64,000 nucleotides of DNA. Source: DASWJZ01 sp963720705 (lineage in GTDB: Bacteria; Pseudomonadota; Alphaproteobacteria; Rhizobiales; Afifellaceae). The position numbers were made by a program, and so were the translations under genes. Below, piece by piece: positions 26,207 through 34,331 of the stretch. The stretch spans positions 620,001 through 684,000 of the forward strand of contig CAVRGJ010000002.1 in NCBI GenBank assembly GCA_963720705.1, given 5' to 3'. Below the pieces are notes generated by a model. The model was given only the letters and a program-made list of their open reading frames with translations, did no database searches and was not told where the DNA came from. Numbering within the stretch: the stretch's first letter is position 1; each line of letters begins with the position of its first letter.

Positions 26207-28633
26207 GTGCCGTCATTTTCCCGCTCTCTCGAGATGGCTCTCCATAAGGCGTTGAGCTTGGCCAACGAGCGCGACCAGGAATTCGCCACGCTCGAACATC
26301 TCCTGCTCGCGCTCGCCGACGACAAGGACGCGGCGGCCGTCATGCGCGCCTGCAACGTCGACCTCGACAAGCTGCGCGCCGACCTGAACGAATATATCGA
26401 CACCGAGCTCTCCAACCTCGTCAACGTCGACAGCGACGAAGCGAAGCCGACCGCCGGCTTCCAGCGTGTGATCCAGCGTGCCGTGATCCATGTGCAGTCC
26501 TCGGGGCGCGAGGAGGTGACCGGCGCAAACGTGCTCGTCGCGATCTTTGCCGAGCGGGAGAGCCACGCCGCCTACTTCCTGCAAGAGCAGGACATGACGC
26601 GTTATGACGCGGTCAACTACATCTCGCACGGCATCGCCAAGCGGCCGGGCGCGGAGGAGATACGCCCGGTGCGCGGCGCGCGCGAGGAGACGAGCCGCGA
26701 ATCCGACGACGCGGAAGAATCGCCGAGCGGCAAGGAAAGCGCGCTCGAAGCCTGGTGCATCAATCTCAACGCCAAGGCGCGGGCCGGGAAGATCGATCCC
26801 TTGATCGGTCGCGAGCTTGAGTTGCGGCGCACGATCCAGGTGCTTTGCCGCCGCAACAAGAACAACCCGCTCTACGTGGGCGATCCCGGCGTCGGCAAGA
26901 CGGCCATCGCCGAAGGGCTCGCCAAAAAGATTGTGGAGAGCGACGTGCCGGAGGTGCTCGAAGGCGCCACCATCTTCGCGCTCGACATGGGCGCGCTTCT
27001 CGCCGGCACGCGCTACCGCGGCGACTTCGAAGAACGCCTGAAGCAGGTCATCAAAGAGCTTGAGGCGCACGCGAACGCCATCATGTTCATCGACGAGATC
27101 CACACTGTGATCGGCGCCGGCGCCACGTCGGGCGGAGCGATGGACGCGTCGAACCTTCTGAAGCCGGCGCTCGCCTCCGGAAAGCTGCGCTGTATCGGTT
27201 CGACCACCTACAAGGAATATCGCCAGTTCTTCGAGAAGGACCGCGCGCTCGTCCGCCGCTTCCAGAAGATCGACGTGAACGAGCCGTCGCTACCCGACAC
27301 GATCGAGATCCTGAAGGGGCTGAAGCCTTATTACGAGGATCATCACAAGGTCCGCTACACCAGCGAAGCGATCAAGTCCGCGGTGGAGCTTTCGGCGCGC
27401 TACATCAACGACAGAAAGCTCCCCGACAAGGCGATCGACGTGATCGACGAGTCCGGCGCCTCGCAGAAGCTTCTGCCGGAAAGCAAGCGCAAGAAGACGA
27501 TCGGCATCAAGGATATCGAAGCGACGGTGGCGACGATGGCGCGCATCCCGCCGAAGTCGGTGTCGAAGGACGACGCAGAGGTGCTGCAGCACCTCGACAC
27601 CAATCTGAAACGCGTCGTCTTCGGGCAGGAGAAGGCGATCAACGCGCTCTCCGCAGCGATCAAGCTCGCGCGCGCCGGCCTGCGCGAGCCGGAGAAGCCG
27701 ATCGGCTGCTACCTCTTCTCCGGGCCGACCGGTGTCGGCAAGACGGAAGTGGCGAAGCAGCTTGCCGACCTGATGGGCGTCAGGCTCTTGCGGTTCGACA
27801 TGTCGGAATACATGGAGCGGCACACCGTCTCGCGCCTGATTGGTGCGCCGCCCGGCTATGTCGGCTTCGACCAGGGCGGGCTTCTGACCGACGGCGTCGA
27901 CCAGACACCACACTGCGTGCTCCTCCTCGATGAGATCGAGAAGGCGCATCCGGATCTCTTCAACATCCTGCTTCAGGTTATGGACCACGGGAAGCTCACC
28001 GACCACAACGGCAAGCAGGTCGACTTCCGCAACGTCATCTTGATCATGACAACGAACGCCGGCGCGTCAGAGGCGGCGAAGGCGGCGATCGGCTTCGGCA
28101 GCTCCAAGCGCACCGGCGACGACGAGGAGGCGATCAACCGCCTGTTCACGCCGGAGTTCCGCAACCGCCTCGACGCGACCATCGCCTTCAACTCGCTGCC
28201 GCCCGAAATCGTGCACCTCGTGGTGCAGAAGTTCGTGCTGCAGCTTGAGGCACAGCTCGCCGACCGCGGCGTCACCTTCGAGCTCGACGACAAAGCCACG
28301 GCGTGGCTCGCCGAGCGCGGCTACGACGAGCGCATGGGCGCGCGTCCGCTCGGCCGCCTGATCCAGGACGTGATCAAGCGCCCGCTTGCCGACGAGGTTT
28401 TGTTCGGCAAGCTGCAGAAGGGCGGTGTGGTCAAGGTCTCCGTCGAGGAGAAGCCGGAGGGCGGCACCGGGCTCAAGCTCGAATCCATCCCCGACGAGAA
28501 CGCTACACGCAAGGGCAAGCCGCTTGGTGCCGCCGAAGGCGAGGACGATTCCGGCGGCCCGGCGAAGCCGCGCCCGCGCCCGAAGAAGCCGAAGGGCGGC
28601 AGTTCCGTGCCGAGCGTGCCGCTCAAGGCTTAG
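26207..28633 (+). CDS. clpA: ATP-dependent Clp protease ATP-binding subunit ClpA
   Basis: AAA+ unfoldase that feeds substrates to ClpP. 808 residues: an N-domain (~1-145, SRSLEMALHKALSLANERDQEFATLEHLLLAL) that docks ClpS, D1 with Walker A GDPGVGKTAIAEGLA (~residues 224-238) and D2 with Walker A GPTGVGKTEVAKQLAD (~506-521) and the Walker B LLLDEIEKAHPD. The C-terminus carries an unusually basic, Pro/Lys-rich tail (KPRPRPKKPKGGS). GTG 26207 with GAGG upstream gives the conserved PSFSRSLE start; the GTG at 26195 would add four residues. A strong terminator follows. Confidence 0.96.
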   Translation: MPSFSRSLEMALHKALSLANERDQEFATLEHLLLALADDKDAAAVMRACNVDLDKLRADLNEYIDTELSNLVNVDSDEAKPTAGFQRVIQRAVIHVQSSGREEVTGANVLVAIFAERESHAAYFLQEQDMTRYDAVNYISHGIAKRPGAEEIRPVRGAREETSRESDDAEESPSGKESALEAWCINLNAKARAGKIDPLIGRELELRRTIQVLCRRNKNNPLYVGDPGVGKTAIAEGLAKKIVESDVPEVLEGATIFALDMGALLAGTRYRGDFEERLKQVIKELEAHANAIMFIDEIHTVIGAGATSGGAMDASNLLKPALASGKLRCIGSTTYKEYRQFFEKDRALVRRFQKIDVNEPSLPDTIEILKGLKPYYEDHHKVRYTSEAIKSAVELSARYINDRKLPDKAIDVIDESGASQKLLPESKRKKTIGIKDIEATVATMARIPPKSVSKDDAEVLQHLDTNLKRVVFGQEKAINALSAAIKLARAGLREPEKPIGCYLFSGPTGVGKTEVAKQLADLMGVRLLRFDMSEYMERHTVSRLIGAPPGYVGFDQGGLLTDGVDQTPHCVLLLDEIEKAHPDLFNILLQVMDHGKLTDHNGKQVDFRNVILIMTTNAGASEAAKAAIGFGSSKRTGDDEEAINRLFTPEFRNRLDATIAFNSLPPEIVHLVVQKFVLQLEAQLADRGVTFELDDKATAWLAERGYDERMGARPLGRLIQDVIKRPLADEVLFGKLQKGGVVKVSVEEKPEGGTGLKLESIPDENATRKGKPLGAAEGEDDSGGPAKPRPRPKKPKGGSSVPSVPLKA

Positions 28634-28657
28634 GTCGCGACAAGTTCATGACCCCCG

Positions 28658-28684
28658 AGCGCCGGCGCTGCCGGCGCTTTTTTT
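28658..28684 (+). terminator. Rho-independent terminator after clpA
   Basis: Stem AGCGCCGGC (28658-28666) / GCCGGCGCT (28670-28678) with a three-base loop, then a run of T to 28684. It lies 24 bases after the clpA stop. Confidence 0.9.
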
Positions 28685-28788
28685 GAGCCGGTCAATCCCA
28701 TGCCGGTCATGCGCGGCGCCGATTGCCGACGCCGATGGATATTTCGTGGACCCGGGTGTAGTTCGGAGAGAACTTCGAGGGGGGTGTC

Positions 28789-29298
28789 ATGATCCTAGGG
28801 CTCTCGGTCCCCGCTTTCACGCTGACCCACGTCATCATCAGCCTTGTCGCGATCGGTGCCGGCGTTGTCGTTCTTCTTGGGATGCTCGCCAACAACCGGC
28901 TGCCCGGCTGGACCGTGCTCTTCCTGCTGACCACCGCGCTCACCAGCATCACCGGCTTCTTCTTCCTCGCTACGCAGCCGAAGTTCGGCCCGCCGCATAT
29001 CTTCGGCGTGGTCACGCTTGTCGTGATGGTCCCGGTGCTGCTCGGGCGTTACGCCTTCGGCATGCGCGGCTGGTGGCGGCTGATCTACATCGCCGGCGCA
29101 CTCTTCGTGTTCTGGCTGAACGTCGTCGTCGCGGTCATCCAGTTCTTCCAGAAATTCTCGTTTCTGCAGCCGCTGGCGCCGACGCAGAGCGAGCCGCCGT
29201 TCGTCATCACGCAGGTCGTCATACTGGCGATCGTCGTCGTGCTTGGAATCGTGGCGGCGATCCGATTCCGCCCGGGACCCGCACCCGCGTTGGCGTAG
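28789..29298 (+). CDS. Hypothetical membrane protein, five predicted helices
   Basis: Not recognised. 169 residues with five clear hydrophobic segments (residues ~10-33, 40-60, 70-90, 94-121 and 137-160) and short polar loops, ending RFRPGPAPALA. The start ATG 28789 is preceded by GAGGGGGG. It stands alone between the clpA terminator and a convergent minus-strand gene. The 178 bases after it (29299-29476) hold no gene or hairpin that I can identify. Confidence 0.75.
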   Translation: MILGLSVPAFTLTHVIISLVAIGAGVVVLLGMLANNRLPGWTVLFLLTTALTSITGFFFLATQPKFGPPHIFGVVTLVVMVPVLLGRYAFGMRGWWRLIYIAGALFVFWLNVVVAVIQFFQKFSFLQPLAPTQSEPPFVITQVVILAIVVVLGIVAAIRFRPGPAPALA

Positions 29299-29476
29299 CG
29301 CTTTAACCCGAGGCGGGGCATCCTCCGCTGACGCTGCCCGTGGACGGGGACGACGACTAGATCGTGCCGATCAGGCTCCGGCGACCTTTGCTCCAAGAAA
29401 GCGCGTCGCGCGGAACGTGCGTGACCTCGAAAGATCAGGTGACCGCCGACCTTCTCACCTTCATCAAGGGTGTGCG

Positions 29477-30841
29477 CTAACGGCGAAGCAGGCGCAGGAG
29501 CACGCGCCGCTGCGGCGGTATCGCCTCCTCGGCGACCGCCCGGCGACGGGAAACGTAATCCTCTGCGATGGCGCGCCGCTCAAGCAGCGCCTGGTATTCC
29601 GCCGGCGTCAGCGTATCGCGCGCAGGCAGTCCGTCGGTGCCATAGAACGGCTGCGGCAGGTCGGCGACCGCCGGCTGCGGCGGCGGAGCGTCGACCGGTG
29701 CGGTCGGCGCGACTTGGCGCACCTGCTGCGCTGGCTCCACCGAAGCGGGCGTCGTCGCATTGGCCGGTGGCTCCGGGCGCTGCCGCGGCAGCCGCGCCAC
29801 CGCGACGGGCTCTACGGAATCCGGCGCCGCTTCGTCGAGCTCGTCTGGCGGTGTAGCGGAATCGTCGAGCGCTGGTTCCTCTGGCGCCGCCATAGCTACG
29901 GGCTCAACGGAGTCCGGCGCTGCCGAGTCGAGCTCGTCCGGCGGTGTAGCGGAATCGTCGAGCGCCGGTTCCTCAGGCGCCGACATCGCGACGGCCTGCT
30001 CCGGAGTTCCTGCGGACACAGGCACGTCGGCAGCTGCCGCCGACTCGTCTACTGCTGCGCTTGCCGGATCATTGACGAGCGCAGCGACGGATTCGGGCGC
30101 GGGCGCGGCCGGAAGGGCCGCGACGGCCGGCGCGGACGAGGGCTCCGTCTGAGCCGGGGTGACGCTGAGGCTCGCCGATTGCGGTGCTGCGGTCTCCACG
30201 ACAGGAGCGGCGTGTTCGATCGCGATCCCGCCGCGATAATTGTCCCAGAGATTCCCGGCCGCGGCGAAGCCGACGATGACGAGGCCGATTGCGGCGACGA
30301 TCGCTGGACCGCGTCCCATGCGCCTCTCGGGGAACGCGTCGGCAGGCACGGCAACGACCTTCTCCGCCGAGAGATCGATCACTGGGGCGGAGGCATCGGA
30401 AAACACAGGCTCAGAGACGGGTGCGACGTTCCGCGACCGCTTGCGGCGGCGCTTCGGCGGACGATCGTCGACGAGCGACGGCGGCACGATCACCTGCGGC
30501 GCCGGCGTCCCGAAATGCGGTTCCTGCCTGCCCGCAAACGCGTCGCGCTTCCATAAGCGGTCTCGCTCCAGGAGAATTTCGCGCTCCAAGAAGGCGATAG
30601 CGTCGTCGGTGCGTCCCTCGCGCCACATGGCGAAGGCGACGCGTTCCGCGTCGCGCGCGTCGATGGCAGGCAGATTCGATTCAAGCTGCGGCTCGAGGCG
30701 CTCCAACGCTCTGTAGGATTCGGTCGCAGGCAAGGGCTCGCTGCGGTACTTGCCCGGTGCGATTGTCAGCGCGCCGTCGCCTGGATCGGGCGCGCCCTCC
30801 GGCGCGGTGTTCGCCGGCTCTTGGCTGGCGTTGTCAAGCAT
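29477..30841 (-). CDS. Hypothetical single-pass protein with Pro/Ala-rich repeats
   Basis: 454 residues, not matched to a family. N-terminal cytoplasmic region (~1-180) contains a short TPR-like helix pair (AFAMWREGRTDDAIAFLEREILLERDRL, split over ~70-100) and a basic patch (PPKRRRKRSRN). One membrane helix follows (~180-200; GPAIVAAIGLVIVGFAAAG). The outer half is low-complexity Ala/Pro/Glu with two near-identical 31-residue repeats, and the end is a distinct helical tail (DTLTPAEYQALLERRAIAEDYVSRRR...). The layout suggests a periplasm-spanning or regulatory protein, but the role is unknown. Confidence 0.65.
   Translation of the reverse strand: MLDNASQEPANTAPEGAPDPGDGALTIAPGKYRSEPLPATESYRALERLEPQLESNLPAIDARDAERVAFAMWREGRTDDAIAFLEREILLERDRLWKRDAFAGRQEPHFGTPAPQVIVPPSLVDDRPPKRRRKRSRNVAPVSEPVFSDASAPVIDLSAEKVVAVPADAFPERRMGRGPAIVAAIGLVIVGFAAAGNLWDNYRGGIAIEHAAPVVETAAPQSASLSVTPAQTEPSSAPAVAALPAAPAPESVAALVNDPASAAVDESAAAADVPVSAGTPEQAVAMSAPEEPALDDSATPPDELDSAAPDSVEPVAMAAPEEPALDDSATPPDELDEAAPDSVEPVAVARLPRQRPEPPANATTPASVEPAQQVRQVAPTAPVDAPPPQPAVADLPQPFYGTDGLPARDTLTPAEYQALLERRAIAEDYVSRRRAVAEEAIPPQRRVLLRLLRR
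29801..29986 (-). repeat. Two 93-bp tandem repeats inside the Pro/Ala-rich gene
   Basis: Units 29894-29986 and 29801-29893 each encode 31 residues that differ at only about two positions (opening MSAPEEPALDD and MAAPEEPALDD, both ending APDSVEPVA). The DNA copies have drifted at several third positions, so the duplication is not brand-new. Unit number may vary between strains. Confidence 0.85.
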
Positions 30842-31023
30842 CAGGGCTCGCCCTCCCGTTACGCGGAAGAATGCCGTACCGACTCAAAGCCCCCACGCCG
30901 ACTTAGCAGAAACGCAGCCGACGCCCAAGCCGTCACGCTCACCCCAAAGCGGGGCAAACATATGGCGATCTCAATCAGAGCCAGCGCAGGCTGAACGTGC
31001 GGTGAATAACTCTCTTCACAAGC

Positions 31024-32496
31024 TCACGAGCCTGTCGTGTCCGGGTCACGCCAGGCGCGCTCGAAGGGCAGGCGCCAGGCGTGCGGGGCGACGAGCTGGT
31101 GGATCGATTTCGGTCCCCAGGAACCGGGCGGATAGAGGCGGACGGGCGGAGGGTTCTCAAGCAGCGGGATCGCCACCTCCCATAGCCGCTCGATGCCCTC
31201 GGCGGTCGTGAACAGCGTATGGTCGCCGCGCATGGCGTCGAGGATCAGCCGCTCGTAGGCCTCAAGCACGTCGCTGATCAGCCCGGTTTCGTGCAGCGCG
31301 AATTGCAAGGAGAGCTTGTCGAGCCGCATGCCCGGGCCGGGACGCTTGCCGTAGAAGGAGAGCGACATTTTCGAGGCGTCTGCGAGGTCGAAGGTCAGGT
31401 GGTCGGGCCCTTGCGCGCCGACGCCTGAGCCGGCCGGGAACATGCTCTTCGGCGGCTCGCGGAAGGCGATCGAGATGATGCGCTGCCCCTCCGCCATCTT
31501 CTTCCCAGTCCTCAGGAAGAACGGCACGTCGGCCCAGCGCCAGTTGTCGATGAAGCATTTCAGCGCGATCAGCGTCTCCGTCTCCGATTCCGGATCGACG
31601 CCTTCCTCGTCGCGATAGCCGGTATATTGCCCGCGCACGACGTTCTTCGGGTCGAGCGGCACCATCGAGCGGAAGACCTTGTTCTTCTCCTCGCCGATCG
31701 GCTGCGGCTCGAGCGCCGTCGGTGGCTCCATCGCCATGAAGGCGAGGATCTGGAAGAGGTGCGTCACCACCATGTCGCGGAACGCGCCGGTCGCCTCGTA
31801 GAAGCCGGTACGCATGCCGAGCCCCAGCGTCTCCGGAACGTCGATTTGCACGTGGTCGATGAAGTTGCGGTTCCAGATCGGCTCGAAAAGGCCGTTGGCG
31901 AAACGGAAGGCGAGGATGTTCTGCGCCGCCTCCTTGCCGAGAAAATGGTCGATCCGGAAGATTTGATTCTCGGAGAAGACCTCGTGCAGCTGGGCATTGA
32001 GCTTGACCGCGCTTTCAAGGTCGGTGCCGAAAGGCTTCTCCATGATGATGCGGGAGCGCTCGACAAGCGCGGCTTCCGCAAGAAGGCTGACCGCCGAAAG
32101 CGCGGCTTTCGGGGGCACGCTCAGGTAATGAACGCGGCGGCTTTCCGCGCCCAGCGACTGCTCGGCTTTTTCGACCGCTTCTCTCAGCGCACCGGCGCCG
32201 GCCGAGAGCGGCACATATTCGAGGGTCTCGGCGAAAGCGCCCCAGCGGGCCTCATTTTCTCTTCGGGTCTCTGAGTCCGCGACCGCTTCGCGGGCAATTT
32301 TGCGGAAGCCGTCGGCGTCGATGTCGTCGAGCGATACGCCGATAATCCGCCAGGCTGGGATGAAGCCGGCGCTGCAGAGGTGAAAGAGGCCGGGAAGCAG
32401 CTTGCGCTTGGAGAGGTCGCCGGTCGCGCCGACAAGGACGACGACCTGCGGCTGTTTCGGGCCGACCCGTGCAGCGTTTTTCGCCAAGTGCTCCAT
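31024..32496 (-). CDS. zwf: Glucose-6-phosphate 1-dehydrogenase
   Basis: First enzyme of the oxidative pentose phosphate and Entner-Doudoroff routes: glucose-6-phosphate + NADP+ to 6-phosphogluconolactone. 490 residues, standard length. Cofactor loop VLVGATGDLSKRKLLPGLF (residues ~19-38), the catalytic signature RIDHFLGKE (about residues 176-184) and the LRTGKKMAE substrate-phosphate region are all intact. The usual partners pgl and edd/gnd are not adjacent. A sigma-54-like motif and a 7-bp inverted repeat lie just upstream. Confidence 0.95.
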   Translation of the reverse strand: MEHLAKNAARVGPKQPQVVVLVGATGDLSKRKLLPGLFHLCSAGFIPAWRIIGVSLDDIDADGFRKIAREAVADSETRRENEARWGAFAETLEYVPLSAGAGALREAVEKAEQSLGAESRRVHYLSVPPKAALSAVSLLAEAALVERSRIIMEKPFGTDLESAVKLNAQLHEVFSENQIFRIDHFLGKEAAQNILAFRFANGLFEPIWNRNFIDHVQIDVPETLGLGMRTGFYEATGAFRDMVVTHLFQILAFMAMEPPTALEPQPIGEEKNKVFRSMVPLDPKNVVRGQYTGYRDEEGVDPESETETLIALKCFIDNWRWADVPFFLRTGKKMAEGQRIISIAFREPPKSMFPAGSGVGAQGPDHLTFDLADASKMSLSFYGKRPGPGMRLDKLSLQFALHETGLISDVLEAYERLILDAMRGDHTLFTTAEGIERLWEVAIPLLENPPPVRLYPPGSWGPKSIHQLVAPHAWRLPFERAWRDPDTTGS

Positions 32497-32507
32497 CTCG
32501 CGCGTGT

Positions 32508-32536
32508 TCTATGCGGCATTTGTTAACGAGCATAGA
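32508..32536. promoter_or_regulatory. Inverted repeat upstream of zwf (possible operator)
   Basis: Arms TCTATGC (32508-32514) and GCATAGA (32530-32536) separated by 15 bases, 12 to 40 bases before the zwf start codon. The spacing suits a dimeric regulator, and the site overlaps the sigma-54-like element. No regulator gene is next to it. Confidence 0.35.
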
Positions 32537-32545
32537 GCGTGCCAG
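32529..32545 (-). promoter_or_regulatory. Sigma-54-like -24/-12 element upstream of zwf
   Basis: On the minus strand CTGGCACG-N4-ATGCT, one base off the sigma-54 consensus (TTGCW at -12), with the GG and GC doublets exactly 10 bases apart. Predicted start would be about 20 bases before the zwf ATG. A chance match at this level is possible in 64 kb. Confidence 0.3.
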
Positions 32546-32606
32546 TCCGGAGAAGACTCAGCGGAGCATGCGGATTTGGGCGAACCGCGCGGCGAATCGC
32601 GGCCAT

Positions 32607-32631
32607 GGCGGCGCCGGATGTCGGCGCCGCC
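32607..32631. other. Strong hairpin between zwf and the 32646 gene
   Basis: Perfect 9-bp inverted repeat GGCGGCGCC (32607-32615) / GGCGCCGCC (32623-32631), seven-base loop, without a T-run on either strand. It follows the stop of the minus-strand hypothetical gene and could end its transcript or stabilise its 3' end. Confidence 0.4.
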
Positions 32632-32645
32632 GGGATCCGCCGCGG

Positions 32646-32921
32646 TTAGGCTCTCTTTTGGGTTCGGCAGGCTAGCCTTTGCGCCATCATCGCGGCGCCG
32701 TCGTCATCCTGGTACTTCGCGCTGATCTCGACGGCTTTCGCGCGCGTGCTGAGGCCGTCCTCGGCTTCGCCCTTCGTTATCGCGAGGAGAGACGCCAGCA
32801 TTGCATGGCCGCGGGATTCGCTCTCCGAGCGAAGCCGCTCAAGGACCTCGGCCGTATTCCTGAGAAACGTATGATCCGAAATCGGGGGAAGATACACGAC
32901 GGTGGGAAGTTCGGCTGACAT
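32646..32921 (-). CDS. Hypothetical protein (91 aa)
   Basis: Not recognised. Hydrophilic, mostly helical small protein with no signal or membrane helix: begins MSAELPTVVYLPPISDHTFLRN and contains SESRGHAMLASLLAITKGEAEDGL. ATG 32921 is preserved behind a GGAGAGGCAG ribosome site; seven further upstream codons are open but lack such a site. It lies between zwf and clpS2 on the same strand. Codon usage looks like its neighbours, so it is probably real. Confidence 0.6.
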   Translation of the reverse strand: MSAELPTVVYLPPISDHTFLRNTAEVLERLRSESESRGHAMLASLLAITKGEAEDGLSTRAKAVEISAKYQDDDGAAMMAQRLACRTQKRA

Positions 32922-33023
32922 CTGCCTCTCCGGCCAAAACAACGCGCCCCGTCCCCACGCGCGAAATTCGGCGCCGAGTTTGTCGACAATGCGACGGAGT
33001 GATGGAGAGTCCGGGACGCTTCG

Positions 33024-33329
33024 CTACTCTTCCGGCTCGGTTGTGAACATGAGCGGATAGCCGGCGCGGCGGCCCGCGTCGGTGCCCTCCGTCGCCTTGG
33101 TCTCGGCCACGTCCTTCGTGTAGACCGCGACGACGCAGACGCCGCGCCGGTGTGCGGTGATCATGATCCGGTAGGCGAGATCGTCGCTCACTCGGAACAC
33201 GCCCTTCAACACCGTCACGACGAATTCGCGTGGCGTGTAGTCGTCGTTGACGAGAATGACCTTGTGCAGTTTCGGCCGCTCGGTCTTCGGCTTCGCCTTG
33301 GTGCGCGGCTTAACGGCGATGTCGGGCAT
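33024..33329 (-). CDS. clpS2: ATP-dependent Clp protease adaptor ClpS (second copy)
   Basis: 101 residues with the ClpS core signature LHKVILVNDDYTPREFVVTVL (~residues 21-41) and MITAHRRGVCVVAVYTKDVAETKA, so the N-degron pocket and ClpA-docking face are both present. It has a shorter N-terminal extension than the copy at 25776 and differs around the pocket (ITAHRRGV versus LHVHNHGV), which suggests a different N-degron preference or expression timing. Two ClpS paralogues are known in Agrobacterium and relatives. No clpA is adjacent. Confidence 0.92.
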   Translation of the reverse strand: MPDIAVKPRTKAKPKTERPKLHKVILVNDDYTPREFVVTVLKGVFRVSDDLAYRIMITAHRRGVCVVAVYTKDVAETKATEGTDAGRRAGYPLMFTTEPEE

Positions 33330-33381
33330 CGGCGAATTCTACTCCCGACCGGGGCGGGGATTGAAGCCCGCGCGAAGCATG

Positions 33382-33732
33382 TCAACGCAGCGCCCAGCGC
33401 CACAGAAGATGGATCTCGCCGAGTGCGAAAAGCGTGCCGAAGATCAGCTTGTTGTTCCGCGCCAGCCATTCGGGGAGGAAGATATCGAAATTGTCGGCCC
33501 GCTCGTCCGTGTAGCGAGCGGCGACGCCCGTCAGCGGGCAGCGCATGCGGTTTGCGAAGAGGATCGCGACCTCCAACCAGACGAGGAGGCTCAGCCACAG
33601 TGCAGCGTGGAAGCTGCCGGTTGAGGTCGCGATGGGGATCGCGACGATCGATGCCGCGAACACCGCCCAGACGAGCGTGTGCACGAGCTTGACCAGAAGC
33701 AGCGCGCGAGTATCGGCTCGTTCGTCGCTCAT
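33382..33732 (-). CDS. Hypothetical membrane protein (116 aa)
   Basis: Not assigned to a family. About three membrane segments (residues ~11-32, 37-57 and a C-terminal ~95-112) with a loop carrying RMRCPLTGVAARYTDERADNFDIFLPEWLARNN. That loop is reminiscent of small conserved membrane proteins in many bacteria that carry an R-C-P-L-T motif. ATG 33732 is chosen; the upstream open stretch is antisense to the HIT gene end. It begins 20 bases after the HIT gene on the same strand, so they may be co-transcribed. Confidence 0.7.
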   Translation of the reverse strand: MSDERADTRALLLVKLVHTLVWAVFAASIVAIPIATSTGSFHAALWLSLLVWLEVAILFANRMRCPLTGVAARYTDERADNFDIFLPEWLARNNKLIFGTLFALGEIHLLWRWALR

Positions 33733-33751
33733 CGGCCGAATGACGAGAGGG

Positions 33752-34180
33752 CTAGTCCAGCACCGCTTTGATCTTCGCGGCGTGCTCGGCGAGCAAGTTG
33801 CCGTCCGCCATGCCGCCGGCGTGCGGCTTGAGCGGCACGCCATCGAAGCGCGGGATCACGTGGAAGTGGGTGTGGAACACGGTCTGCCCGGCGGCCGGCT
33901 CGTTGAACTGCATGACGAAGACACCCGGCGCGTCGAACGCCGTCTTCACCGCGCGGGCGACGCGCTGCACGGCGAGGATTGCCTGCTTCAGATCGCCTGC
34001 GTCGATGTCGAGCATGTTCCGGGACTGCGCCTTCGGGATCACCAGCGTGTGGCCCGGCCCTTGCGGCATCACGTCCATGATCACGAGCACGTTCTCGTCC
34101 TCGAACACTTTTGCCGCGGGCAGCTCGCCGCGGATGATTTTTGCGAAGACGTTCGAGTTGTCATAGGCGGGCGTGGGCAT
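33752..34180 (-). CDS. HIT family nucleotide-binding protein
   Basis: 142-residue histidine-triad protein, probably a purine nucleoside phosphoramidase or related hydrolase. The opening NSNVFAKIIRGELPAAKVFEDENVLVIMD and the triad HTHFHVIPR (about residues 96-104, with a Q-T-V-F lead-in) are diagnostic of the Hint branch. ATG 34180 gives the conserved start; a 43-residue upstream extension is rejected because it runs through the repeat at 34218. Natural substrate unknown. Confidence 0.92.
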   Translation of the reverse strand: MPTPAYDNSNVFAKIIRGELPAAKVFEDENVLVIMDVMPQGPGHTLVIPKAQSRNMLDIDAGDLKQAILAVQRVARAVKTAFDAPGVFVMQFNEPAAGQTVFHTHFHVIPRFDGVPLKPHAGGMADGNLLAEHAAKIKAVLD

Positions 34181-34217
34181 TCGCGGCTCCAATCTTAGGC
34201 GTCGTCGCATTCTACCA

Positions 34218-34323
34218 CCCTCATCCTGAGGTGCGAGCGCCGCAGGCGCGAGCCTCGAAGGATCGGACGAAAGGCGGTGCGTGCTTCGAGGCTCCGCTTC
34301 GCGGAGCACCTCAGCATGAGGGG
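34218..34323. repeat. Palindromic intergenic repeat, copy 1
   Basis: Outer arms CCCTCATCCTGAGGTGC (34218-34234) and GCACCTCAGCATGAGGG (34306-34322), complementary with one mismatch; inner perfect arms GAGCCTCGAAG (34250-34260) and CTTCGAGGCTC (34284-34294). The same modules recur at 59414-59504. It resembles the mosaic palindromic repeats that litter Rhizobiales intergenic regions. It lies between the HIT and DUF482 genes. Confidence 0.85.
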
Positions 34324-34331
34324 CGGTTTGA

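Noticed and set aside
29299..29476. Short plus-strand frame ending at 29478 that looks like a C-terminal CDS fragment
   Set aside because: No start context, no recognisable motif and very short; probably chance.
30930..30965. CCCC-AAAGC-GGGG hairpin downstream of zwf as its terminator
   Set aside because: Only four G-C pairs and no T-run in the direction of zwf transcription.
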